Positions 1 through 10,965 of a stretch of 64,000 bases of DNA are shown in pieces. The stretch is from Labyrinthula sp. Ha (taxonomy: Eukaryota > Sar > Bigyra > Labyrinthulida > Labyrinthulaceae), in assembly GCA_015227615.1 (NCBI GenBank), contig JAALGZ010000004.1, positions 496,001-560,000 of the forward strand. Reading direction: 5' to 3'. The first letter of the stretch is position 1, and the number at the start of each line of letters is the position of its first letter. The notes beneath the pieces were generated by a model. The model saw only the letters and a list, made by a program, of their open reading frames with translations. It made no database searches and had not been told where the DNA came from. Both the position numbers and the translations under genes were made by a program.

Positions 1-2761
1 CCAAAATTAAAAAGGGATATTTAATTTATATAACAAAGAAATCTCGTTGCAATTGCATTTTTCGGTTCTGAAATAGTGTCCGTTTTTTGTCTTATACGAT
101 TTTTTTTCTAAAAAAACTCCTAAAAATTCTGAGTTGAATCAAACAATAGAGAAATAAATGATATGACACATAAATATCCTAAATTTTAAGACAAATATAG
201 TTTCAAGAGTTTAAATGTAGCAACGAAAATCTGGAGACTTGATACCATGCACTTACCTCCTCAACAAATATAGCATAAAACTTTGGTCTTGAGTCATTAA
301 TAACGTGGTGATACTCTAATTTCAGAACATATACAAACTATATTTATTATTATCTTATTTTCTATTTTATTGTCTTGTTATCTGGGCCTTGGTACTTGAT
401 AATAAACGTCAAATTTTTCTATTTGCGAAGAAATTTTGACGTACTCATGATTGTAATAAATGTAGCATTCTGCAAGACTATAAATTAATAACGCCTAAAT
501 AGAAACTGTTATGAGTATTATAATTAACATTTGGCTAGATTTTGTTTATATGGCAGGAAAGGTTGAAAAGATTGAAAATTTTAAAGAACTTTACCAGCAA
601 CGAGTTTAACATTAGAGTATTACTAATATCCCATAAAGAGAACAAATAATATTCCTGGGCAACATGGTACTAGCAATTAAAGCTAAATCTGAAAAATTTT
701 ATTTGAAATCAATACGTCGTACAATACTTTATTTATTCCCTCACTTCAAATCATACAGAAGAATTAGGTGTTGTAAGTAATCCAGAAAGGCCTGATCTTA
801 AGCCAAATCTTAGACTATTTCGTTTTCCCCAACATGTATAGCAACGGGAAAATGATAGGTTTATGATTATATAATAATCGTTCCACCTCTAAATGTAAAC
901 AAGTATCATTTTATAAGAACAAAATTTCTTGGTCTATCATGTAGTTCAAGGAATTAATTTAAAATACTACTTAGAAAATGTACAGCAACGCCTAAAATAT
1001 TTTCTATTATACAAAGATAATACTTGAAGACCATGTTAGATCAGGTTAGAGATCTTCAATTGGGTTTTTGTTTTTAGGTTAGAGCGGAATATGACCTATA
1101 GTTCGTGGGTATGTTTTTGACTAGTCAAAATCTTAATCACAAGATGCTGCATCAAGACAACTACTAAGGATATTAGGTTAGCATAGAGGGAGTGCAAAAT
1201 CTGCAGAAAATTGTTAATACCTAATCATAAAACTAACTACTCTCTAGAATTGTCTTAAAAATTTTGATAACCACCATCATAGGAGAAACGATAGAGCTAT
1301 TTGTTTCATAAGTTTCAGCTACTGGCTTTTTTCATGGCTAAAGGTGTAAAATAATAATAGTGGTTCAATATTTTTGCTTTCCCTCTTTAGAAAATCTTCA
1401 ATTATTGTTGAACATCGAGTAAGTACTTTCATACACATTTATTTAATTTACAGATCACCTAAGCACTTCCATTTTATGATCTTGCACCAAACAGTTTGTG
1501 CTGGAGTTTAGTACAAAAGTTAGTAGTATTTTCGAATCTGGAAATATATTGTATTAATCTGGATCTGTTATATCTGAATATAAAGAAAGTGTTCATTAAT
1601 TTACTTTCTGTTTTTTCTCTTTTAATGCTTAAAAGAATATGAATATTTTTTCTACAAATAAGCCAATAGATTAAAGCCATATCCGAGTAACAGAATTATA
1701 TTCACATAGAAAAAACTTTATAGATGCTTCTGTGTAGAAAAATATTATTAATTATTACAAAATTAAAGTGATACGTTCAAAAAGTATGGATTATACTTCA
1801 GAAACGCAAAGCCATATTATCTTAAAATAGACATTTTTTTTGTTTTCCGAATGATTAATTAGGTATAAAACAATTAAATAAGTTAAGAAGAAAACCATAA
1901 TAGTCCGTGAAAATGTTTACTATTTTTTATTTTTTTCAAGAGAAAGAGAACAATTTAGAGATATAAAAAAGTAATCTTCAGGAAACGACTCATAAAGGCA
2001 TGAAGCCTCATGAATTGAAACTACAATTATCCATTATAGGCTGGCAAGTCTATTATCCAGATCATAGACCCTTGGATTATTTTTTTAAAATTGGTTTCAT
2101 TATCAGGTCAAATTATCTTGGAGAACAAGACATTTCACCAAATACCTTAGAATCTTGCCTTCTTTACTAAACTTTTGTACAATCCTAAATCCGTTGGTTC
2201 AGAAAATCTACCCTTTGTTGCATAGGCTATGGCCATTGAACTGGGAATTTCCCTAAAGCATATGGAAGGGTAGAATACCTAACTATTGGTATTTTGATCT
2301 TATGACCTGTAAATGCGGTAACAGTAAACCATACTAACTTTAACAAAACGAAAAATTAACACCAAACAAATTCAAAACTGGATATCATCTCCTAATGCTT
2401 GAAGTTAGCTAATTGCCTTGGTTTTGATCAGATTTATACGTGCTAATATAAGTTTATCTATGAAATATTGTTTGCTAGTGTGCTTTTGCACAGTCACAAG
2501 GTTTATTTTTATTAAGTCCACAACACTGTTGAAATGAAGAAGACACGGGAAATTTCTTAAACTGAACAATAATCTACCCTAAATATTAACATCCAATTGC
2601 AGTTCAAGTAAGTTCTTCAATCTACCATGACTCTGGTTTCTTTGAATAGAAAAATTACTTTAGATGTGCTTACAACAATTTACTTCATTAATAAATACAC
2701 GAATTAAACTTCTTCAATCGTGAAGAACCTATCATGTGGTGAAGTGCAAGCCAACTATGAT
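1..2761. other. gene-free AT-rich stretch
   Basis: I see no supportable gene on either strand. Open frames are short, have no family resemblance and are rich in residues typical of random AT-rich sequence. No tRNA-like cloverleaf or long repeat was noticed. It ends at the MITE copy that begins at 2764. Confidence 0.5.
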
Positions 2762-2763
2762 TA

Positions 2764-3227
2764 GGGATCGGATTTGACTTATTGATATGTTGTCAATAAG
2801 AATCTTGCACTTATTTTTCTTATCGTTTGATTCTGATAATTATCCAAGCACTTTTGGTTGTTAATTGATAATTATTTTATTACCGACTTTTGATTAAGGC
2901 GCACGGTCAAAAAATCTATATTCAAATGTGCTACCACATATAACTCTTGAGTATACGGGGCCTATAGGCTAATTCAATCATGGTGCGGAGCATTCTTGGG
3001 TCATATAGCCCTTTTATATGGTTTTGAATGTAGCGCATATATAAAATCTATATCTTAGAACCGTTTGACATAAGGTGGTGTGGCAAAATTTATTATTTAT
3101 AACTAATTGATAATAAGAGTAGAAAAAGAATCATTTGACTAGAATTAAAATCCCAATTCTTCCATTGAAAATCAGAAGCAACACAATTATCAACTGCGTA
3201 TTGATAATTCTTATCAAATCCAATCCC
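2764..3227. mobile_element. MITE copy 1, TA target, foldback ends
   Basis: The left end reads GGGATCGGATTTGA and the reverse complement of the right end reads GGGATTGGATTTGAT. Both are followed inward by runs of the TTATTGATA / ATTGATAA type. A TA dinucleotide flanks each end (2762-2763 and 3228-3229), as expected for a TA-target (Tc1/mariner-like) insertion. The interior is AT-rich and has no transposase. A second, shorter copy with the same ends lies at 24306-24526, which supports a dispersed non-autonomous family. Known: TA duplication is typical of mariner-type elements. Inferred: the autonomous partner is elsewhere in the genome. Confidence 0.6.
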
Positions 3228-3289
3228 TAATACACACAGATGAACTAGAGCAATTTTCTTACCAACATGCAAACTCTCCATGATCTTGG

Positions 3290-3922
3290 TTAAGTATGAA
3301 AAAATTCCCATGTACTTCTGGCTTCATGACTAGAAAGTGGCGTCTTAGCTAATATATCCTCCACAGAAGCTTGAGAAACATTTTCTAGTGTTCCAAAAAC
3401 ATCCATGAGAATACTTGAGTTGGGGATCGGGATAAGAGACGCTGCAGCCCTTACTTCTTTACATTTTTCTTCTAAGGATTTTTCTTGCTTCCAGCTAACT
3501 TTCGAATAGTGCAAAATCTTCTTGAATATGTTGGGTAATTTATTAATGGAACTTAGTTTGAACAAGTAGAACCTCTTTGTATCTTGCAGCAATTTTTTCT
3601 GAAGTTGAAACTCTTCCTGAAAGTGAAAGAACTCATCACAAGTGTGTCCGATAAAAATGATGAATTGAATCTTCATCACCGGCTTCATATATGTCTTCAA
3701 ACATGTTTCAAATTCTTCTCCTCTCCCTTTGTTGCTCAACTCCCCTGGAAATACTAGTTTTATCGCGAATCCTTGCTTCGGAAATATGATATCTGTTGAA
3801 GTTGACATATTGCTGCATGATCTGATTGTAAATTCACTCTCATCAAATAAGTATTCAAAGTTTCTCTCGCATATAAACTCAAAAAAACTTTTTTTTAACA
3901 AAACGGTTTCTTTCATTTTCAA
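3290..3922 (-). CDS. ERCC1/SPO16 (PTD)-like XPF-family protein
   Basis: The 210-aa product ends in a helix-hairpin-helix pair: the segment ILMDVFGTLENVSQAS followed by VEDILAKTPLSSHEARSTW (about residues 165-207) follows the pattern of the ERCC1 C-terminal domain (LLTTFGSLEQL.AAS.EDL). The N-terminal two thirds alternate beta-like and helical stretches (for example KIQFIIFIGHT) as in the nuclease-fold part of ERCC1 and SPO16. The GDxnERKxxxD signature of active XPF nucleases is absent, so a catalytically dead partner protein is likely. Known: ERCC1 pairs with XPF in excision repair, while SPO16/PTD pairs with SHOC1/ZIP2 in meiotic crossover formation. The short length and divergence favour a SPO16/PTD-type role, but ERCC1 or FAAP24 remain possible. 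It is transcribed divergently from the 901-aa gene, 61 bp away. Confidence 0.55.
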   Translation of the reverse strand: MKMKETVLLKKSFFEFICERNFEYLFDESEFTIRSCSNMSTSTDIIFPKQGFAIKLVFPGELSNKGRGEEFETCLKTYMKPVMKIQFIIFIGHTCDEFFHFQEEFQLQKKLLQDTKRFYLFKLSSINKLPNIFKKILHYSKVSWKQEKSLEEKCKEVRAAASLIPIPNSSILMDVFGTLENVSQASVEDILAKTPLSSHEARSTWEFFHT

Positions 3923-3983
3923 CAGCTAAATTTTTTTCCGCCTCTTATTTTCTAGAAGTCAGCGAGTTAACTGTTTAATTATA
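3923..3983. promoter_or_regulatory. short divergent intergenic (bidirectional promoter)
   Basis: Only 61 bp separate the start codons of the ERCC1/SPO16-like gene (minus) and the 901-aa gene (plus), so both promoters must share or overlap this stretch or lie inside coding DNA. No clear TATA element was identified. Co-regulation is an inference from the spacing alone. Confidence 0.45.
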
Positions 3984-6689
3984 TTGTCGAAAAACTTAAT
4001 GTCGTGTTTAGAACAAAAAGAAGCGGACGCTCTGCTTGATAGAATATGTTTCGGAAATATCGGGAAAGTGGATCTTAGTTCTATTCGAGATAACCAAGAA
4101 GAAACTATGCTTTTTGATGAGTTGAAGCGGATGGCAAGAAATGAAAGAACAAAGTCTAGAATATCACTAAAAGTTACAGAGTTGATGTTTGAAGTCGTTT
4201 TTTCTGAAAATGTAAATTCACAACAAGCAAATCTGATGAAGAAGCTAGTTGAGACATCTAATTGCCAAGAAGAATTAAAGGCGAGCGGGATTGTTACTTC
4301 TTTGATCGAAACAATAACCAACTTGGAACATAATGCTGTATTATTGATTCAAGCCTGGTCTCGACATATATTATTGAAACTTGGACATAAAGATGATAAG
4401 AACAAGCAGATACTTTCTTTTAGAAAGCTGAGTTCCTTTGAAAAAGTTGTTACCCAGACTAAGAAATTTAGAGGATGTTTGCTGCAAAGACCATCCTTGA
4501 TGAAAATGTTGTTTTGGGTCAAGATATTGCATTTTTCTTTTAGCTCTTTTATGGCTACCAATACATCCAAAGTGATTCTGTGGAGCTTCTTAAGGTTGCT
4601 AAATAACCGAATGCTAGAGCTAAGAAGTCTATCATTTAAAGTATTGCAGATATATATAGCAGGCGATGATAGTTTAGCAGAAGCTGATTTCTACTTCAGT
4701 GGCATTCTAAGGAGTATACAAACTAACCTGTACTCTTCCTTTGAAGAAGACGTATTTAATTCTCTTTCAACGTTTCGTGTAATAACAAATCTTTTCCTCA
4801 AGAAAGGAAATCCAGCGTGTCTAAATGGATATTTGAATAATGTTAAGACATTGTTGTTCTCGGTTAATGAGTCAATTCAGACTCTGGCGACTGGAATTGT
4901 TATTGATTACCTTCGATATCCAGGCCTCAAAAAATATATAGTATTTAAACTTTCTGAAATAAAATTGTTTCTGAAAGTTCTAGGTGCGGAAAGATACCCT
5001 TCTGAGCTCAGCAATATTCTGAGTGAACTCTTGTTCTTATACTTTCAGAGCAACAATAGTTTTTCCACTTTGGAGCAGCAGAGGCTCTTATCCTATATAA
5101 AGAAGTCCTGTTCAGAGAGGCTGAAGATACAATTTATTTCCTTGCTTGTGTTTCCGTATTTTTCTCCAGTAGACACTAAGATAACAATGCCTCCATTTCC
5201 TGAGTTTATACTTAATTTGGCTCTTTTCTTGAATGAACAAGAAGAATGGACAGAAAGCTATACGAGTAAAACGAATATTGTATTGAATAACCTGCTTCAT
5301 GAGACATTGCTACCTTTCATCAGGCATCAATGCTCAAATCATAACCAGAAAGGAGTCGGCGAGATGTCATCCTGCTTACTGCTAGGCAGCTCACTTTCTT
5401 TTTTTCTATGTTCAAAAGATGTCGCTAATAGAAGTTTACTGCAAACAATAATTGAAATCCTTACTGTTACGGACACAACTATTCCCGCGTTACTAGCTTT
5501 GGAACAAGGTTATGGAATCTCTTTTAAGATTTTATCGTTTTGTATACTGTCCTTATCGCGTATTCAAATGACTTTCAAAAATCAGGTCTTAATTGCAGAG
5601 GAACTCTACAAGAAGGCAGAACTACTGTACAGGTTTTCATCAGCAAACCAGCATTTGCTGCTAGATTACACTGAACTCATATGCAAACTATTACCTGTTT
5701 TGTCAATAGAGGAGCAGTGTTTGGGTAACTTGGTCAAGAAGGATGAAGGATTTAAGAAAGTTACTGTTCTTGAAAAACAAATTCAAATGGCGGAAGTTGG
5801 CGGGGATCCTGAATTGGTTGCTGGAAAACTGGCCTTTAAAGCACAAAGGCTTTGCCAGGGTAGTTCTGAAAGTGGACAAATCTCTCTCTGTGTTCTCCTT
5901 TGGAAACCACTGTTTAATCTATTATGGTGTAATTTTATTAGACATGTTGACGATCGATATTTCTCTTTATTCATGCGAGTCTGCAACTTTCAAAGGTTTA
6001 GAAAGTTTTTTCTACCACATTTCTTTGGAATAAATAGGAATAAGTTATTGAAGATAAATAAGAACCTATTATTTTTTCTATTGTTTCAGCTAAATTCTTC
6101 AGTAGCCATTCCCTTGAAAAAGCAGGAACAATTTTTAACTCTCGCCTTGAATACTCTTGAAGAAGGTGAACACCCTACAGGCTTAATTCTATACTTAACA
6201 AAACTTTTTAGTACTAGAGATCTTACAAAGAACAAGGTAGCTTTAAATATTTTTCAAAAAATAAGGATGATATCAAATATTTTAGCGAGAGAAGCAACAG
6301 ATCAAAAGTTACATTTCAGGCTATTCTCAATTTGCTTGTTCTTAGCTCAGGCTATGCAAGAACAATTAATAGAAACCACCAACTTATTTTGGACTATACA
6401 TATGCTGAGCTTTTTGTTTACTGAAAGCGAAAAGAAATCAGATATTTTTTACTGCATTCTTCGTCAACTACTTAGAATTTTATTGTTTCAAGTTTCACAC
6501 AGAGAATATACTGAAGAACTGGTTTCAGTCAAGAGAATTATTAGCAGGGTGAGTGTGATAACTGCAGGAAATAACTTTGAAGAAGCTACAGAGAATTTTA
6601 CGCGGTGCTCTTTTGAAGAGCTATTGGGAGAGATATTGTATAAAATATCAACTTGGTATTTTTTTTCTGCATTTACAGTTATTTCTTAG
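3984..6689 (+). CDS. unknown 901-aa alpha-helical (HEAT/ARM-like) protein
   Basis: I do not recognise the family. The 901-residue frame is dominated by leucine-rich amphipathic helices with a repeated helix-turn-helix rhythm, suggesting an alpha-solenoid scaffold. One IQ-like stretch (IQAWSRHILLK) lies near residue 115. There is no signal peptide, obvious membrane segment or catalytic motif. The start at 3984 is the first ATG of the frame and sits 61 bp from a divergently transcribed ERCC1/SPO16-like gene, so a partner role in recombination is conceivable but unproven. Near the 3' end, 6656-6678 begins GTATTT and ends TTTACAG. Splicing out these 23 nt would change the tail to ...KISTCYFLED with a stop at 6697 (896 aa). 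That would be shorter than the other introns here, so I keep the unspliced end as the default. Confidence 0.7.
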   Translation: MSKNLMSCLEQKEADALLDRICFGNIGKVDLSSIRDNQEETMLFDELKRMARNERTKSRISLKVTELMFEVVFSENVNSQQANLMKKLVETSNCQEELKASGIVTSLIETITNLEHNAVLLIQAWSRHILLKLGHKDDKNKQILSFRKLSSFEKVVTQTKKFRGCLLQRPSLMKMLFWVKILHFSFSSFMATNTSKVILWSFLRLLNNRMLELRSLSFKVLQIYIAGDDSLAEADFYFSGILRSIQTNLYSSFEEDVFNSLSTFRVITNLFLKKGNPACLNGYLNNVKTLLFSVNESIQTLATGIVIDYLRYPGLKKYIVFKLSEIKLFLKVLGAERYPSELSNILSELLFLYFQSNNSFSTLEQQRLLSYIKKSCSERLKIQFISLLVFPYFSPVDTKITMPPFPEFILNLALFLNEQEEWTESYTSKTNIVLNNLLHETLLPFIRHQCSNHNQKGVGEMSSCLLLGSSLSFFLCSKDVANRSLLQTIIEILTVTDTTIPALLALEQGYGISFKILSFCILSLSRIQMTFKNQVLIAEELYKKAELLYRFSSANQHLLLDYTELICKLLPVLSIEEQCLGNLVKKDEGFKKVTVLEKQIQMAEVGGDPELVAGKLAFKAQRLCQGSSESGQISLCVLLWKPLFNLLWCNFIRHVDDRYFSLFMRVCNFQRFRKFFLPHFFGINRNKLLKINKNLLFFLLFQLNSSVAIPLKKQEQFLTLALNTLEEGEHPTGLILYLTKLFSTRDLTKNKVALNIFQKIRMISNILAREATDQKLHFRLFSICLFLAQAMQEQLIETTNLFWTIHMLSFLFTESEKKSDIFYCILRQLLRILLFQVSHREYTEELVSVKRIISRVSVITAGNNFEEATENFTRCSFEELLGEILYKISTWYFFSAFTVIS

Positions 6690-6758
6690 AAGACTGAGCG
6701 CTCAAACTAAATAAATATCAAATCTGATGAAAACCTTCGTTAACACAAATAAGAAGAG

Positions 6759-7235
6759 TTAGAGTTTGCTGGTTGATTTCTTTAGCATTCTCTTAACAAC
6801 ATATTCTAGTACAACTTCTTCTTGTTGATTATAGACAGTTTGCTTAGTCGTAACAATACCACGATCAGGTTTTGATTTGGATTGCTTTGTTTCGGTAACT
6901 TCAAATTCTACATATATTGTATCTCCAGCATACACTGGTTTCTTTGCAGACAAAGCATCTACTCCTACAAGAGCAATTGCGTAATCTTCAATAATACCAG
7001 ATGATACAATAAGAGCATCTGCAATTGAGGTTGTCAGTAGTGCAGGAACTAAAGGTTTTGGGTTGGAAAATTTGTCTCCAAATAAGTTTTCATGAGCATA
7101 CCCAGTTGTATGCAAGTAAGATTGAAGAATAAATTTGTCTAATGTTTTTTTCTTTGTTATAAACTTTTGACCAACTTTCCACTCTTCAAAAGGGCGAGAT
7201 AAAGTGCCAAAGCATTTGATCATTGTTTGTGTCAT
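6759..7235 (-). CDS. MaoC-like hot-dog dehydratase domain protein
   Basis: The 158-aa protein is a single hot-dog domain of the MaoC type. It opens with GTLSRPFEEWKVGQKF, typical of the first strands of (R)-specific enoyl-CoA hydratases, has a central helix region with VPALLTTSIADAL, and ends with paired strands around PVYAGDTIYVEFEVTETK and GIVTTKQTVYNQQ, which match the KPVFPGDTL and VxxxxNQ pattern of the family. The canonical D-x4-H catalytic pair of R-hydratases is not evident (YLHTTGYAHENLFGD has a His and nearby polar residues instead), so the substrate is uncertain. Known members act on enoyl-CoA in fatty-acid metabolism. The basic N-terminus could be a mitochondrial presequence. It is tail-to-tail with the 901-aa gene. 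Confidence 0.75.
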   Translation of the reverse strand: MTQTMIKCFGTLSRPFEEWKVGQKFITKKKTLDKFILQSYLHTTGYAHENLFGDKFSNPKPLVPALLTTSIADALIVSSGIIEDYAIALVGVDALSAKKPVYAGDTIYVEFEVTETKQSKSKPDRGIVTTKQTVYNQQEEVVLEYVVKRMLKKSTSKL

Positions 7236-10200
7236 TTTTTATCTTGTTTGAAAACCAGGATTGGTTTCGGGAAGTTTTTCTTGCGTAATCCCGAATTCAT
7301 ATTCTTTATTCCCGTTTCCCTTCATTTCCCGTGGTAATACAATATCCCTTTTTAGGTTTCACTGTAGATCATTCTTTGACTATAAAAGATTTGATTATAT
7401 ATAAATATACAGACTGATTCAGCGCATATAGGTTCTCAAATTACAAAGAAAAATTCTAAACTTCTTATGTAAAGCTTCATGCTGATCTAACTGGAGCAAA
7501 CAAGTCACCATGGGCACTTAAAGTAAACGCGAACACAGTTGGTAGGGATGATAAGTTATGAACTAAACAAGGAAGTATACTTATTTTTTTCACCTTGCTT
7601 AGTATTATTTCCATAAAAGGTATCCATCTACTTGATCTCATCCTTGGTTCTATTCTTCTCTAAGTTTTCTTATGGTTTGTCCGACTTCTTGGTTCCCCTA
7701 TACTCTTTGTCCGGTCCCCGGTACAGGAGTATGAAATAAGTCAGGAGGCCAGAAACTTTTTGATGTCATTTTATTCAAAAAATCAAAAGTATCACAACAC
7801 ACTTATTGTTTCCCATTGCATTGTACTCTTAATGGTGTATATCGAGAAAATTTGACCCGTTAAAGAGTACGAAACGGGAAAACTACTAGTCTGCAATTCA
7901 GAGAGTTTGGCTCTACTATAGAGACTTTATTTTTAGTAACTATATCTTTGTATTTTTTTCAATCTTGGCTGGGTACGCCTAACAGTAATCAAAATCTTAA
8001 AGAAGGTACCATCAATGTGGAAAATATCTACGACCACATTCTACCTTTATCTAATATGTCTTGTAGCTCCTAAGCATGACATTCATCCTAAAATTATCTT
8101 TTATGTCTTCAAATAATAAAAGAAATTGAACACATTTATAGAAGAGTACATTCATGAGCCAGAATATCCTTTATGAAAACCGATACAAGCTAACCTAACA
8201 CTGAAGCAACACAGCCATAGACATATCATACAACAAAAGAACAACTCTAACAACAATCAGTATGAAATAAAAATAATAATTAAAATTTCTTCTTACTTAT
8301 ACAAAACTCTCATCAAAATGAAGATGATTATTGTTGTGTGTTATACTATATGAGCCCATTTTCATTCGCAATAATGTGTTAAGGTTGAAAAGAAGTTCAG
8401 AAAAAACTCCTGTTCTATTTCAATATAGTTTTGCTTGAGGCAACCTGAGAAATTGACATAGTAACCGAAAGTTTTAAATTAGAATTTAAATATGTTTATA
8501 TAACAAAAAATGCCTTAAGACAATTTCCAAGATAACGTGGGTCATTTTTCATTTTCATTTTGGAAATTCTAGAATAGAGCTGAAGCACGTCGTTGACAGT
8601 ATCTCCACCTGCTCTACAAAAGACTTTTATTGTACAATTGAGTCCAATTCACTTTCAGATAGCCTTAATATGTGTAATTCCGTTTGACATCGCCAATCTT
8701 GAATGAAACTACCTGAACTCCCTTACCTCTTGATGCAGGGCACATAATTCTAGGTTTTATGTCATGGAGATGAGCTACAAGTCTCATATCATTGATTTTG
8801 GCTATGTATCCTCAGAAAAATCAAAACACAGAAAAAGCTGTGTTCCTTGTGACAATTATATTTATTTACTAAGTAACGCAAACAATTCATGAAAAAAGTT
8901 AGAAGAAACATTTTGTTGCTTATTTCTGCACATGGGTACACGGGTAGAGTTCCAAATAAAGTTTTTTTTTCAAAATCTGATATATTTATTAAAAGTATAA
9001 AGGAATACTGGAACAATATCTAGTTTTTTTTAATTATGGTCAACATAATACTATAGGTTGGAAAAAGGCAATAGAACTTGTCATTAATCAAGACATTTAA
9101 GCCGGTTATTTGTAGAAAGAGGAAAATAGTATTGCTCAAAAAAATAATAAGTCATAAAATGGGAATACGGGGAACTTAACAGTTTTTAAGCAAATGTTAA
9201 GGTTGAACAGAGTCTATCCTTCTCTTATATTCGTGGTAGCATTTTTTTTTTGTTAAACTACATATACTACTAGTAATTCTCTATCTCGCCAGTTCAGTAA
9301 GAAATTACCCTATGGAATCTCCATGATTAGGATAAATCCCGAACTATTCTCAAATAAAAAAGATCATGCTATAATGCATTCTTGATCCACCAAGGTATGA
9401 GTATCTAATAAAAATAATTAGACTATATATTTTAGCTTGGATTAAATCTCAGGTATTAGCTACACTAACGTTCTCAACCAATTTATAGAGATTTGAGAAG
9501 AATCAAAGGTTGACAGAAAGATTAGCACAGGAACACCTAAAAGAAAACTTATAGAAATAACTTTAGTGCTGGCTATTTATGCTGTGGTGATTTCTACGTT
9601 ACATTATATTTAGTTTCTTCATGAAAAACTGGGTTTGGAAAACATAATCACACAGAAACTAAGAATATAGAGTTAAAAATCAAGGCTGTCGATTATTCGG
9701 GAGATATAAAAATGCTAACAAGATTTAACTTTAATCTCCACAATATATTCTGGTGATGCTTTGTAACTGAAATCACGGGCATATCTTAAGGATTTGGAAG
9801 ACTAAGTATGCTTAAATAGTGACTTCGTCATTGCAACCGTTCCATTTTATTTTACTTAAAACTAAGTATGAAACAGCGTTTTTACGTAAGAAAAGCAGAA
9901 CTTGTTTTTATATTATACCAATAAGGTAGTAGCTGTCGTGCTTGTTAAGATGGCTGCTGATGTTACGTGGCTCTGTATGATATATGCGATTAACCTTTGC
10001 AAACAGCATAAACTTAAGAAGAACGGGCATTACAAGATGGCCAGTATCATAGCATTAATAATAATAAAAAATTATATTCTGTGTCTCAAATTAATGTTGA
10101 GAGCACAAATATAAGTGATTCTACAGTTTTATGTTTATTCAGCAAAAATCAAAAAAAAAACTACAATCCATATTTTTTTTGTATGCTGAACCCAAAACCT

Positions 10201-10965
10201 CTATATTAAAGAGAAATTATTCAGTTTTCATATATAATTCCTGCAAAATAATAAAAAAGTATCCATCTACTTTTTCATTATATTTGTTAAAATTCATGGA
10301 TTCTCAAAGTAAGTAGCCGTATTTCTAAAAATTTAGCTGATGGAATATCCACAAAGTTACTGTTGTCGCATAGTACCATGTATTAATCTTCGATTAGTTC
10401 ATTAAAAGATTTTCCTTTTTTATAGAGAATTGTGCGAAACCCTGCAGAGGACAGACCGCGACGCCTAAAGATCATAGTAGAATGATACCTAGATATTAAA
10501 TTCCCACGTTTCACTACATTTTCTTAACCAATACTCACATAGTAGGGTGCTTGCTGCGGCAAACTTTTCGTGTAAATTTATCTTTTAAAGGAGAACATGT
10601 TAGATAATTCCTTTGTGAACAAGAGAACATTAAACTTGTTAAATAGTGCACTGCAAGTTGTTAGTCTATGTTATTTGAGTGAAAGAATCACTGTGGTAGT
10701 TATTTGTTTGTTCGCACATTTTCCAACAGATCTTCCGTAGAAAACTTAGAGTCAAACATATTGTAATTTTCCTAAATATTAACTCTGTTTTCTGTCATTT
10801 TGAGCACCAAATGCTGTCGCTGAAAAAAATGGGAACCGGACCCCAAAAAACTGGGACTTGAATTCACTTCCTTTGACTATTCGATATTGCTGCCTAATGA
10901 CGTCATTACGTACCTTTTTAACGTACTAAACTCAACTAATTTCTTATAAGAGCACAAATATCAAA
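7236..10965. other. gene desert
   Basis: 3.7 kb of AT-rich DNA with only short frames that look like noise on both strands (for example the low-complexity frame at 9902-10114). Nothing here resembles a known family, a tRNA or a long repeat. The last 150 bp before 10966 should contain the promoter of the oxidoreductase gene. Confidence 0.5.

Noticed and set aside
3093-3311. 72-codon minus-strand frame overlapping the end of the ERCC1/SPO16-like gene
   Set aside because: It is mostly MITE sequence and has no domain.
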